This document shows positions 1 to 5,462 of a stretch of DNA of 12,015 nt, one piece after another; the first letter of the stretch is position 1; each line of letters starts with the position of its first letter. The notes beneath the pieces were generated by a model that worked only from the letters and a program-made list of their open reading frames with translations, ran no database searches and was not told the origin of the DNA. The stretch is from Ferrimicrobium sp. Its GTDB lineage: Bacteria > Actinomycetota > Acidimicrobiia > Acidimicrobiales > Acidimicrobiaceae. A program made the position numbers and the translations under genes. The stretch lies in contig DAHXNM010000198.1 in the NCBI GenBank assembly GCA_027365375.1, positions 1 through 12,015 of the forward strand, in the 5' to 3' direction.

Positions 1-17
1 TTTGAATAGCTGCTCAC
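1..17 (-). CDS. Possible start of a gene running off the left edge (partial)
   Basis: On the minus strand a GTG at 17-15 is followed by codons reading M-S-S-Y-S before the window ends. An AAGAGG ribosome-binding-site-like sequence (plus positions 25-30) lies seven bases upstream, and a TTGACA-containing promoter candidate lies about 80 bases further up. Only five codons are visible, so no product can be named. It would be the next gene after the interrupted histidine kinase, on the same strand but with its own promoter. The call rests only on the order promoter, RBS, start codon and could be chance. Confidence 0.28.
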
Positions 18-95
18 AGTGCTACCTCTTTCACCTTCGATACACCTGCTATGCTACTCGTGTGTCGGCTAGGTGTAGCCAATGTGGTTTCAGCC

Positions 96-125
96 TAGAT
101 ACTTGGATGTGCTAAAGAGTGTCAA
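96..125 (-). promoter_or_regulatory. Candidate sigma-70-type promoter facing the left edge
   Basis: The minus strand carries a perfect TTGACA (-35) at 125-120, then an 18-base spacer and TATCTA at 101-96 as an imperfect -10. It would transcribe leftwards towards the GTG at 17. The -35 is a full consensus match; the -10 lacks the conserved final T. A short inverted repeat, CTAGG (69-73) with CCTAG (94-98), overlaps the -10 and the presumed transcription start. Confidence 0.35.
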
Positions 126-134
126 GTGTGGCCG

Positions 135-198
135 CTCACCGATCTTTGCCGAACGCATCGGCCATGGTAGCTCTTGCTTCGGTTTCGCAATCGGTGAG
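135..198. repeat. Nested inverted repeats just after the kinase stop
   Basis: CTCACCGAT (135-143) and ATCGGTGAG (190-198) are perfect 9-base complements. Between them lies a smaller hairpin, GCCGA-ACGCA-TCGGC (148-162). The outer arm abuts the kinase stop codon (199-201). On the minus strand this could form a branched RNA after the kinase reading frame and end or stabilise the transcript, but no run of T follows, so a classic intrinsic terminator is not supported. Confidence 0.35.
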
Positions 199-963
199 TT
201 ATTCCGGCTTAGCGTGTCGCTCCCTGCGGGAGGGCATCCTCCAGGGCACTGTGAATCTCGCTGTAGATTCGGTTGTCGGGGTAGAAACAGGCAGCGTAGG
301 GTTAACCTCTCCAGTGTCCATCTCTAGCATGGGTAGATCAATGCCGAAGCAACTTCCGCTGCCAAGGCCAGGGCTTGTGACCCAAGCGTTGCCTCCGTGT
401 GCGTGGGTGATTGCGGCGACAAGCGAGAGCCCGAGCCCTGCTCCGCCACGAGCGCGAGAGCGAGACTCATCAGACCGATAGAAACGCTCGAACACTCGCT
501 CGAGTTGTTGGCCATCGAGTCCTGGCCCAGAGTCACACACGCTAAGGCGCACTGTGGCGTCCCACTCTAAGAGTGCGATTGTCTCATCAGTGCTTCCGAA
601 GAGATCTGATATCCCTCTCGCCGTATGCGCCCCGGCAGGTGGCTTGGCGTCCTTAGGGAGAATCTCGAGACGTACCGTTACCATTGCTGTCACTGGGGTA
701 TGTGTGCGCACGTTAGAGAGAAGATTGGTGATCACTTGGGTCAAACGGTGCTGATCGCCAAGGACCAGAGCTTCGGCGGGCGTAATGAGATCGATCTTGC
801 GTTCCGGCTCCACCGCGGTCGCGTCCATGACGGCCGCGCGTGCAAGCGCTGAGAGATCAATTGGTGCCAGCGATAGTGGTCGATTCTCATCCATGCGTGC
901 CAGCAGCAGTAGATCCTCGATGAGTGCTGCCATGCGGCTAGCCTCTGATTGAATCCTCTCCAT
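199..963 (-). CDS. Histidine kinase, ATP-binding half (downstream of in-frame stop)
   Basis: Catalytic half of a sensor histidine kinase. Visible in the 254 residues are the second dimerisation helix (about 1-25), an N-box NLLSNVRTHTP (80-90), G1 box DSGPGLD (144-150), F-box FERFYR (158-163) and G2 box GGAGLGLS (173-180). These are the ATP-binding motifs of HATPase_c. About 60 residues separate the N-box Asn from the G1 Asp, longer than usual, suggesting an insertion of 25-30 residues. The frame is identical to that of the sensor half at 1111-1839, and the bases between (964-1110) are open and encode the H-box SHELRTPLT, with His codon 1054-1056. The first ATG after the stop is at 963, beyond the H-box, so a protein restarted there would lack the phosphorylated His. 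It may be expressed only by read-through, or be the tail of a pseudogene. Confidence 0.8.
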   Translation of the reverse strand: MERIQSEASRMAALIEDLLLLARMDENRPLSLAPIDLSALARAAVMDATAVEPERKIDLITPAEALVLGDQHRLTQVITNLLSNVRTHTPVTAMVTVRLEILPKDAKPPAGAHTARGISDLFGSTDETIALLEWDATVRLSVCDSGPGLDGQQLERVFERFYRSDESRSRARGGAGLGLSLVAAITHAHGGNAWVTSPGLGSGSCFGIDLPMLEMDTGEVNPTLPVSTPTTESTARFTVPWRMPSRRERHAKPE

Positions 964-1110
964 CGCCAGAGGAGTGTCTGTCGTCGGATCGAGAGCGCCA
1001 TCGAGATAGAGTTCGGCGTAGCCTTTGATGCTAGTGAGTGGCGTGCGCAGCTCATGGCTTACGTCTGCTATGAATTGACGGAGTCGTGTCTGTGAGCTTT
1101 GCGAGTCGTT

Positions 1111-1113
1111 TTA
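1111..1113 (-). other. In-frame TAA interrupting the histidine kinase
   Basis: Minus-strand codon 243 of the kinase frame is TAA, flanked by Q-E-A before and N-D-S-Q after. The frame is unchanged across it, so a single substitution in a sense codon (for example CAA, AAA, GAA, TTA or TAC) explains it, whereas one insertion or deletion does not. It falls in the linker between HAMP and the H-box helix. Sequencing error, a recent nonsense mutation and programmed read-through are all possible. Confidence 0.85.
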
Positions 1114-1839
1114 AGCCTCTTGGAGGCGCTCCAGCATGGTATTGAGGGTTCCGGCGAGGCTCGCAATCTCCTGAGGCCCTTCATCGTCAACACGTGCGAT
1201 TGAGTCGCCAGCGGTAATATCTCGAGCTTGTGCTCGCATGCGTTCCAGCGGTTTGAGCCCGAGGCGAATCGAGAACGCCCCAGCGAGCCCTAGAGCCAAT
1301 ACCACTCCTAGTGAGACGAAGAACTCGGCCAACTCAAGGCGTTGCAACGTGCTCTCGACAGAGGCTAGAGGTATGGACAGGATCATCGTCGCGCCAAGTG
1401 ATGGATCTCGGGCGGCCAGGACGCGATAGGTGTAGTTTGTTTTGGGCAGTCCGATCGTAATCGGATGGCCGACCGGTATGTCTATACGTTGGTCGCCTGC
1501 TTTGCCTGTGGCGACGTTCGGCGGTGGTTCCGAGACGGAGTTGGAGAATTGGCCGACAACCGATGTCCCATTCGAGAAGATCAGCTCTCCGTAGCTACCC
1601 TGGGGCAAGGAGACTAGTCCTGAGAAGCTGGAGTCACCGTAGACGCTGGAGTGAAGGAGCTCACGAGCGGCGAGCGGAATATCGCTAGTCAGCTGGGAAT
1701 CCACCCGAGCAACCAGGAATGACCGCAGGGCAGTGACGGTTGTAAAGTCAATCGCCAGCGTACCCACAATCAGCGTCGCGAGCGCGATGATCAGCAGCCG
1801 AGCCCGAAGGGAAAGGCGAGATCCAGGTTTTGACACCAC
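1111..1839 (-). CDS. Histidine kinase, sensor and HAMP half (ends at in-frame stop)
   Basis: Sensor half of a two-component membrane kinase, 242 residues. It has a short cytoplasmic N-terminus with basic residues, membrane helix 1 (about 14-33), an extracytoplasmic sensing region (about 34-168), membrane helix 2 (about 171-192) and a HAMP linker (about 193-242). It starts GTG-GTG, 14 bases after the stop of the response regulator, with only a weak RBS, so coupling to the regulator is likely. It ends at TAA where homologous kinases continue directly into the dimerisation/phosphoacceptor helix. The full frame from 1839 to 199 would encode about 546 codons, an ordinary length for an MprB/TrcS-like kinase. 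If translation really stops here the product can sit in the membrane but cannot phosphorylate. Confidence 0.85.
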   Translation of the reverse strand: MVSKPGSRLSLRARLLIIALATLIVGTLAIDFTTVTALRSFLVARVDSQLTSDIPLAARELLHSSVYGDSSFSGLVSLPQGSYGELIFSNGTSVVGQFSNSVSEPPPNVATGKAGDQRIDIPVGHPITIGLPKTNYTYRVLAARDPSLGATMILSIPLASVESTLQRLELAEFFVSLGVVLALGLAGAFSIRLGLKPLERMRAQARDITAGDSIARVDDEGPQEIASLAGTLNTMLERLQEA

Positions 1840-1853
1840 CCCTGTCTTACGCT

Positions 1854-2576
1854 TCAGGGCTCTTTGATTTCTGGCGCTCGGAGACTGTAACCAACGCCAC
1901 GAATTGTTTTGATCATCGGAGGTCCAAACTGGTCAAGCTTCTTTCTTAGGTAGCTAATATAGGTCTCAACGATATTTGCATCGCCGCCAAAATCATACCC
2001 CCAGACGTGATCTAGGATCTGTGTTTTGGAGACGACTTTGTTTGCGTTCAGCATGAGGAAACGTAAAAGCTTGAATTCGGTAGCTGTAAGCTCGATGAGC
2101 TTGCCTGCTCGGAGTACTTCGTGGGTTTCGTCATCGAGTGTGAGATCGTGAAAGGTCTGGCGAGACGACTCCGTGGTGCCTCCCCCACTGCGGCGTAACA
2201 CTGCTTCGATGCGAGCAGTCAGTTCTGCAAGAGAGAAAGGCTTGGTAAGGTAGTCATCTGACCCGAGCCTGAGTCCCTCTACGCGATCCTCTACCGAGTC
2301 ACGAGCGGTCAGGAAGAGTATTGGTGTGCCGTCGCGCTCTTCGCGCAGTCGCTTTACTACTTGAAAGCCGTCGAGTCCTGGCATCATCACGTCGAGAACG
2401 ATGACGTCAGGCCGAAAAGTCTTGGTGAGTTCTAGTGCTTCGCGACCTGATGCCGCTACCCCTACGTCATAGCCCTCGAAGTTGAGTGCCATCTGGAGTA
2501 GCTCAGTGATTGGGAGTTCGTCGTCGACCACCAGTATTCGTTTATCCTTAGAGGGTCGTCCTTGAGTGGTTGTCAT
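1854..2576 (-). CDS. OmpR/PhoB-family response regulator
   Basis: DNA-binding response regulator, 240 residues, normal length for the family. The receiver domain (about 12-125) has the acidic pair D18/D19, phosphoacceptor D62 in VLDVMMPG, T90 in FLTARD and K112 in YLTKPFS. The winged-helix DNA-binding domain follows (about 140-235), ending with the family-typical IKTIRGVGYSL. The ATG at 2576 is supported by AGAAGGAGA immediately upstream (2581-2589). The regulator precedes the kinase by 14 bases, and both lie downstream of the htrA-like protease on the same strand. By analogy with mycobacterial MprA and PepD it may regulate that protease; this is inferred from context. If the partner kinase is truly truncated, the regulator would be an orphan or served by another kinase. 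Confidence 0.96.
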   Translation of the reverse strand: MTTTQGRPSKDKRILVVDDELPITELLQMALNFEGYDVGVAASGREALELTKTFRPDVIVLDVMMPGLDGFQVVKRLREERDGTPILFLTARDSVEDRVEGLRLGSDDYLTKPFSLAELTARIEAVLRRSGGGTTESSRQTFHDLTLDDETHEVLRAGKLIELTATEFKLLRFLMLNANKVVSKTQILDHVWGYDFGGDANIVETYISYLRKKLDQFGPPMIKTIRGVGYSLRAPEIKEP

Positions 2577-2630
2577 CGCTTCTCCTTCTGTTGGCAGCTA
2601 GTCCCATTTTGCAGTGTTTTGGTGGAGACG

Positions 2631-2640
2631 TAGACGTCTA
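2631..2640. promoter_or_regulatory. 10-bp palindrome upstream of the response regulator
   Basis: TAGACGTCTA is a perfect palindrome about 55 bases upstream of the regulator ATG, and AGACG is repeated just beside it (2626-2630). It is a candidate operator, possibly for autoregulation. No confident -35/-10 pair was found around it, so the assignment is weak. Confidence 0.25.
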
Positions 2641-2671
2641 GGTTCGTGCATGCAACAGGTGCAGGCACGTC

Positions 2672-2704
2672 GAAACCGCCAGCGCAGACAACGCTAGCGG
2701 TTTC
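2672..2704. terminator. Strong inverted repeat between htrA and the response regulator
   Basis: Two 13-base arms, GAAACCGCCAGCG (2672-2684) and CGCTAGCGGTTTC (2692-2704), pair at 12 of 13 positions around a 7-base loop. The hairpin starts 34 bases beyond the htrA stop, the right place to end or weaken the htrA transcript before the regulator. The minus-strand stem closes with GGTTTC but no longer T-run follows, so it may instead block 3' exonucleases or act as an operator for the regulator promoter. Confidence 0.5.
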
Positions 2705-2737
2705 AGTTCTGGACTGACTCTGATGCCAACCGTTCAT

Positions 2738-4333
2738 TTATGCTGCTGGAGCATTGCCAAGAGTAATCCTCATGGTGGAGGTTCCTGACTGTGAAAGAAC
2801 CTTCAGGGTTACCGACGTTCCTGGTGATTTGGCGCTGACATCAGCTACGAGTTGAGATGCATCGGTGACTGTCTTGCTATCGAAGCCGATGATGACATCA
2901 CCAGACGTCAGACCAGCGTTCGAGGCTGGAGAGCCTGGGTAGATGTAGTCGATCAGTGCTCCTTTTTGGCCGGTGGGATACCCAAGTTGGGTAGCATACT
3001 GCGAGCTCAAGGTCTGGATACCGACGCCAAGGAAGGCCTTGGCGGTAGTTGTTGCAGTGGAGGAGGACTTGGAGGAGGACTTAGTGTAATAGGAGGGATC
3101 CTTCAAGATGTTCTTCACTACTGGGAGCACGGAGTCGATCGATTCGGCAAATCCGAGGTTTTGGGCGGGAGTTTGCGAGGTAGACGAGATGATCGCCGTA
3201 TCCATTCCCACTACCTGTCCAGCAGCATCTACGAGTGGTCCACCCGAGTTGCCAGGGTTGATAGGTGCATCTGTCTGAATCATCTGAGTAAGATGCTCAC
3301 TCAGATTTTGATCCTGGGCGGTAATGGAACGATTCAATGCCGACACAATCCCCTGGGTGACGGTTGGATCGCCCTGCAGGGCGAGCGCATTGCCAATAGC
3401 TACGACTGGATCACCCACCTGAAGTTGCTTAGAGGAACCGAACTTCACGGTCGGGAGATTGGAGAGCCCCTGGATCTGAAGGACTGCTACATCGTGGGTG
3501 GGGTCGGTTCCCACAATTTTCACTGGATATGATTTCGATTGGTTGTAGAGCGTTGCCTGAACAGAGGTTGCTCCCGCAACGACATGGTTGTTGGTGAGGA
3601 CTAGGCCACTTGATCCGATAATCATGCCTGTACCGGCGTCTTGAAATTGACTAGTACCGAGAAAGCCATTGCTGGTGGACCCTTGGGCGGTGATGTCGAC
3701 CACAGCTGGTTCGACCTTCGCCAGGATCTGAGGCACGTTGAGGCTGCCGTTGCCGTTGAGACCCGATCCCTGTATCGACGTTGGGGATGCAGAGGATTGC
3801 GTGATTACTACAGGCTTAGAATTTGAGGTATTACTCAAATGGACGACGGTAATGCTGGTGCCAACTGCTACAACCGCCGCCACCACCGCCGCAGTCAGCA
3901 CGGTCAGCCCGGAGAATCGGCGTTGGCTCAATGCACCTCGTCGTTTGTGCGAACCCTTCGTTGAGGCGCTATCTGTAGAGGAGGAAGGTGGGGGAGAGGT
4001 CCAGCTTGACGAGTAGTCGTACCCCTGATACCCTGCACCCTCGCTGATTGCAGCGGTCTGACCACCGGCGTCTGCGAGTGAGTCATCGCCATCGGATTGA
4101 TCGGCGGCTCCTTCACTTGACCAGCTCTCCCCGGACGCGAGTGCATCCCCTGATGACCAACCATCCCCTGATGACCAGCCATCCCCTACCAAGGTCGGCT
4201 CGGATCCCTGGTCGGAATCTGATGATGAACCTTGGTCACCTTGAGGAGTGGTGTGGAGCTCTTCTGTCGGATCCTCTCCGTTGGAGGGGTTCGATCCGTT
4301 CGCATCCTCGGGAAACTCGTTGTCACTCATCAT
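2738..4333 (-). CDS. htrA: HtrA/DegP-type membrane-anchored serine protease with PDZ domain
   Basis: Envelope quality-control protease, 531 residues. Residues 1-130 are a long acidic, Ser/Gly-rich cytoplasmic tail with near-repeats DGWSSG-DGWSSG-DALASG-ESWSSE (51-74). A basic stretch and one membrane helix (about 142-166) place the rest outside the membrane. The trypsin-like domain (about 200-410) has the full triad: H250 in TNNHVV, D281 in THDVAVL and S363 in GNSGGP. A Ser/Thr/Lys-rich linker (417-432) leads to one PDZ domain (about 433-526) with LGVGIQ and SPASNAGLTSGDVI. The start is ATG-ATG at 4333, with GAGAAAGG just upstream (4339-4346). The layout matches mycobacterial PepD/HtrA; the adjacent two-component genes support a stress-response role. 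All catalytic residues are present, so it is expected to be active. Confidence 0.95.
   Translation of the reverse strand: MMSDNEFPEDANGSNPSNGEDPTEELHTTPQGDQGSSSDSDQGSEPTLVGDGWSSGDGWSSGDALASGESWSSEGAADQSDGDDSLADAGGQTAAISEGAGYQGYDYSSSWTSPPPSSSTDSASTKGSHKRRGALSQRRFSGLTVLTAAVVAAVVAVGTSITVVHLSNTSNSKPVVITQSSASPTSIQGSGLNGNGSLNVPQILAKVEPAVVDITAQGSTSNGFLGTSQFQDAGTGMIIGSSGLVLTNNHVVAGATSVQATLYNQSKSYPVKIVGTDPTHDVAVLQIQGLSNLPTVKFGSSKQLQVGDPVVAIGNALALQGDPTVTQGIVSALNRSITAQDQNLSEHLTQMIQTDAPINPGNSGGPLVDAAGQVVGMDTAIISSTSQTPAQNLGFAESIDSVLPVVKNILKDPSYYTKSSSKSSSTATTTAKAFLGVGIQTLSSQYATQLGYPTGQKGALIDYIYPGSPASNAGLTSGDVIIGFDSKTVTDASQLVADVSAKSPGTSVTLKVLSQSGTSTMRITLGNAPAA
4144..4187. repeat. 18-bp tandem repeat inside htrA (about 2.4 copies)
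   Basis: CATCCCCTGATGACCAAC is followed directly by a copy with one change and then by the first eight bases of a third. The unit is a multiple of three, so copy changes add or remove six residues (DGWSSG type) in the cytoplasmic tail without breaking the frame. It suggests slippage-driven length variation of the disordered tail. Confidence 0.8.
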
Positions 4334-4363
4334 GCGTGCCTTTCTCTACCAATCTTCGTTAGC

Positions 4364-4381
4364 GCCCCGAAGCTTCGGAGC
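4364..4381 (-). promoter_or_regulatory. Hairpin in the htrA leader
   Basis: The minus strand reads GCTCCGA-AGCT-TCGGGGC, a seven-pair stem with one G-U pair and a four-base loop, containing the perfect 12-bp DNA palindrome CCGAAGCTTCGG (4367-4378). It lies about 30 bases upstream of the htrA ATG. It may be an operator or a 5' stabilising stem. The rest of the 228-base gap (4334-4561) shows only short stems, such as CTACC/GGTAG at 4479-4493, and no convincing gene. Confidence 0.3.
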
Positions 4382-4561
4382 ATACGCTGTAAGGAACCTT
4401 CCAAGTACCAGTCTTATGATTCATGCTTTGAGAAAGCTTAGGAACAGGTAGGAGCTTGACTAAAGGTGAGCGATATTGCTACCTACATGGTAGTGGAATC
4501 AGGTGGGAATTCGCCTAATGGCGGCTCGGGGTTGAATCGGTGGGTGGTGATTGAGTTGTGA

Positions 4562-5341
4562 TCAGTTGCCATGGTAGTGAGGTTGCCGTTTTTCGATCAG
4601 TGCACTGATCGCCTCTCTCATATCCTGCGTCTGCATTAGAGCAACGTTGCTGCTGGCTGCGACTTGCAGATGTTGTAACAACCGCTGAGTTCGTTGTTGG
4701 ATCAGCAGACTCTTAGTGGCCTGGACGGCGAGAGGGGGGTTTGCCTGGATCTGGCTTGCAAGCGTTGCAACGGCTTGTGCCAGCTCCTCTGGTGTATTGC
4801 AGAGCGTCTGTACCAGCCCGATTCTCTGTGCCTCGTTGGCATCAAAGTCACGACCGGTCAGAGCAATCTCTGTCAGAACAGGGAGGGGGATCGCGTCGGC
4901 GAGCAGGGCGAGAGACCCGAGGTCGGCAACGATGCCGATGCGTACTTCGCGAAGCGAGAAGATCGCTGTTTGCGAGGCAATGCGTATGTCGCATGCAGCG
5001 ACGAGATCGAGGCCACCTCCGATACAGTAGCCGCTGATTGCCGCCAACGTAGGTTTTTTAGTGGTGGCTAACGCCAAGAATCCCCGTTGAAGGGGTTCGA
5101 TATCCTTAGCTTCCTGTACATTTTGAGATCCGGGCGCCATGTCGTGGAGGTCTAGCCCTGCGCTGAAGTGTGGTCCGCTGGCACGGATGACGATGACCCG
5201 CACCATCGAATCGGAGTCAAGTATCTCAATCGCAGTGGGCAGCTCCTCAAAGAACTTCGCATTCATGGCGTTGAGTTTGGAGGGACGATTCAAAACTAGC
5301 TCACCGATGCCGTCATGGATCTCTAGTAACAGTGTCTCCAT
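4562..5341 (-). CDS. Enoyl-CoA hydratase/isomerase family protein, dienoyl-CoA-isomerase-like
   Basis: Crotonase-superfamily protein, 259 residues, expected to act on acyl-CoA thioesters in the cytosol. The oxyanion-hole regions are visible as FSAGLDL (59-65) and IGGGLDL (107-113). The acidic residues at D112, E132 (in REVRIG) and D140 (in VADLG) fit the spacing remembered for delta3,5-delta2,4-dienoyl-CoA isomerase rather than the two glutamates of classical hydratase; the exact substrate remains an inference. The ATG at 5341 is preferred because GAAGGAGAG lies just upstream. An in-frame GTG at 5383 would add 14 residues but lacks such a site and lies inside an operator-like dyad. It diverges from sufD and shares its upstream region, with no obvious link to Fe-S assembly. 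Confidence 0.9.
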   Translation of the reverse strand: METLLLEIHDGIGELVLNRPSKLNAMNAKFFEELPTAIEILDSDSMVRVIVIRASGPHFSAGLDLHDMAPGSQNVQEAKDIEPLQRGFLALATTKKPTLAAISGYCIGGGLDLVAACDIRIASQTAIFSLREVRIGIVADLGSLALLADAIPLPVLTEIALTGRDFDANEAQRIGLVQTLCNTPEELAQAVATLASQIQANPPLAVQATKSLLIQQRTQRLLQHLQVAASSNVALMQTQDMREAISALIEKRQPHYHGN

Positions 5342-5368
5342 CGCTCTCCTTCGCTCACCGATGCCGTC
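5299..5368. repeat. Exact 16-bp direct repeat at the start of the crotonase gene
   Basis: GCTCACCGATGCCGTC occurs at 5299-5314 and again at 5353-5368, 54 bases apart. The first copy encodes D-G-I-G-E near the N-terminus. The second lies just upstream of the RBS and, read in the same frame, would encode the same five residues. The 54-base offset is a multiple of three. It looks like a small local duplication or a remnant of a longer N-terminus. Confidence 0.7.
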
Positions 5369-5374
5369 GCCGTG

Positions 5375-5392
5375 GATAATCACCAGATTATC
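5375..5392. promoter_or_regulatory. Perfect 7-4-7 dyad in the sufD/crotonase divergent promoter
   Basis: GATAATC (5375-5381) and GATTATC (5386-5392) are perfect inverted arms separated by ACCA. The dyad ends two bases before the TATGAT box at 5395-5400, so it fills the spacer between -35 and -10 of the presumed sufD promoter. This is a common site for repressors and for MerR-type activators. It also overlaps the likely promoter zone of the divergent crotonase gene, so one protein could control both. No regulator gene is in the window. Confidence 0.5.
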
Positions 5393-5394
5393 AC

Positions 5395-5400
5395 TATGAT
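5395..5400 (+). promoter_or_regulatory. Candidate -10 box of the sufD-Rieske-sufC1 unit
   Basis: TATGAT matches TATAAT at five of six bases and lies 62 bases upstream of the sufD start codon. Transcription would begin near 5407. No good -35 is seen at 16-18 bases, where GTGGAT is the best available, so the promoter may need an activator or be recognised mainly by the -10 and the neighbouring dyad. Confidence 0.45.
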
Positions 5401-5414
5401 GGTAGGGTAAACTA

Positions 5415-5457
5415 CCACCTTCTCGATACGAAGGTGGCGTACAAGGTATCGAAGGAG
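5415..5457 (+). promoter_or_regulatory. sufD leader with mutually exclusive stems controlling the RBS
   Basis: CCACCTTC (5415-5422) pairs perfectly with GAAGGTGG (5430-5437) around the loop TCGATAC. The same CCTTC (5418-5422) can instead pair with GAAGG of the true ribosome-binding site (5451-5455), while GATAC (5425-5429) pairs with GTATC (5446-5450). That gives ten pairs with a two-base bulge. GAAGGTGG is therefore a decoy of the RBS. A third option is a pseudoknot, in which the loop CGATAC pairs with GTATCG (5446-5451) while the first stem is kept. The RBS AAGGAG is at 5452-5457, five bases before GTG 5463. This is the layout of a translational switch; any ligand or protein trigger is unknown. 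Confidence 0.5.
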
Positions 5458-5462
5458 ATCGT

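Noticed and set aside
67..98. tRNA-like fold near the left edge
   Set aside because: Only short stems (GGCT/AGCC, CTAGG/CCTAG) are seen, with no T-loop, anticodon stem or acceptor stem pattern.
741..1055. 104-codon minus-strand frame overlapping the kinase break
   Set aside because: Its translation has no kinase motifs, while the other minus frame carries the H-box across the same bases. It does not explain the interruption.
964..1113. Frameshift as the cause of the kinase split
   Set aside because: Both halves and the H-box between them are in one frame, so a substitution giving TAA is enough; no indel is needed.
2852..2900. Signal peptide or lipoprotein motif for HtrA
   Set aside because: The only hydrophobic segment is the internal helix at residues 142-166 after a long acidic tail, and no lipobox Cys is present.
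2852..3532. 226-codon open frame on the plus strand inside htrA
   Set aside because: It is antisense to a well-supported protease with a full catalytic triad; its translation shows no known motif and it has no convincing RBS.
5342..5383. GTG at 5383 as the start of the crotonase gene
   Set aside because: It would add 14 unusual residues, has no RBS and lies in a dyad; ATG 5341 has GAAGGAGAG directly upstream.
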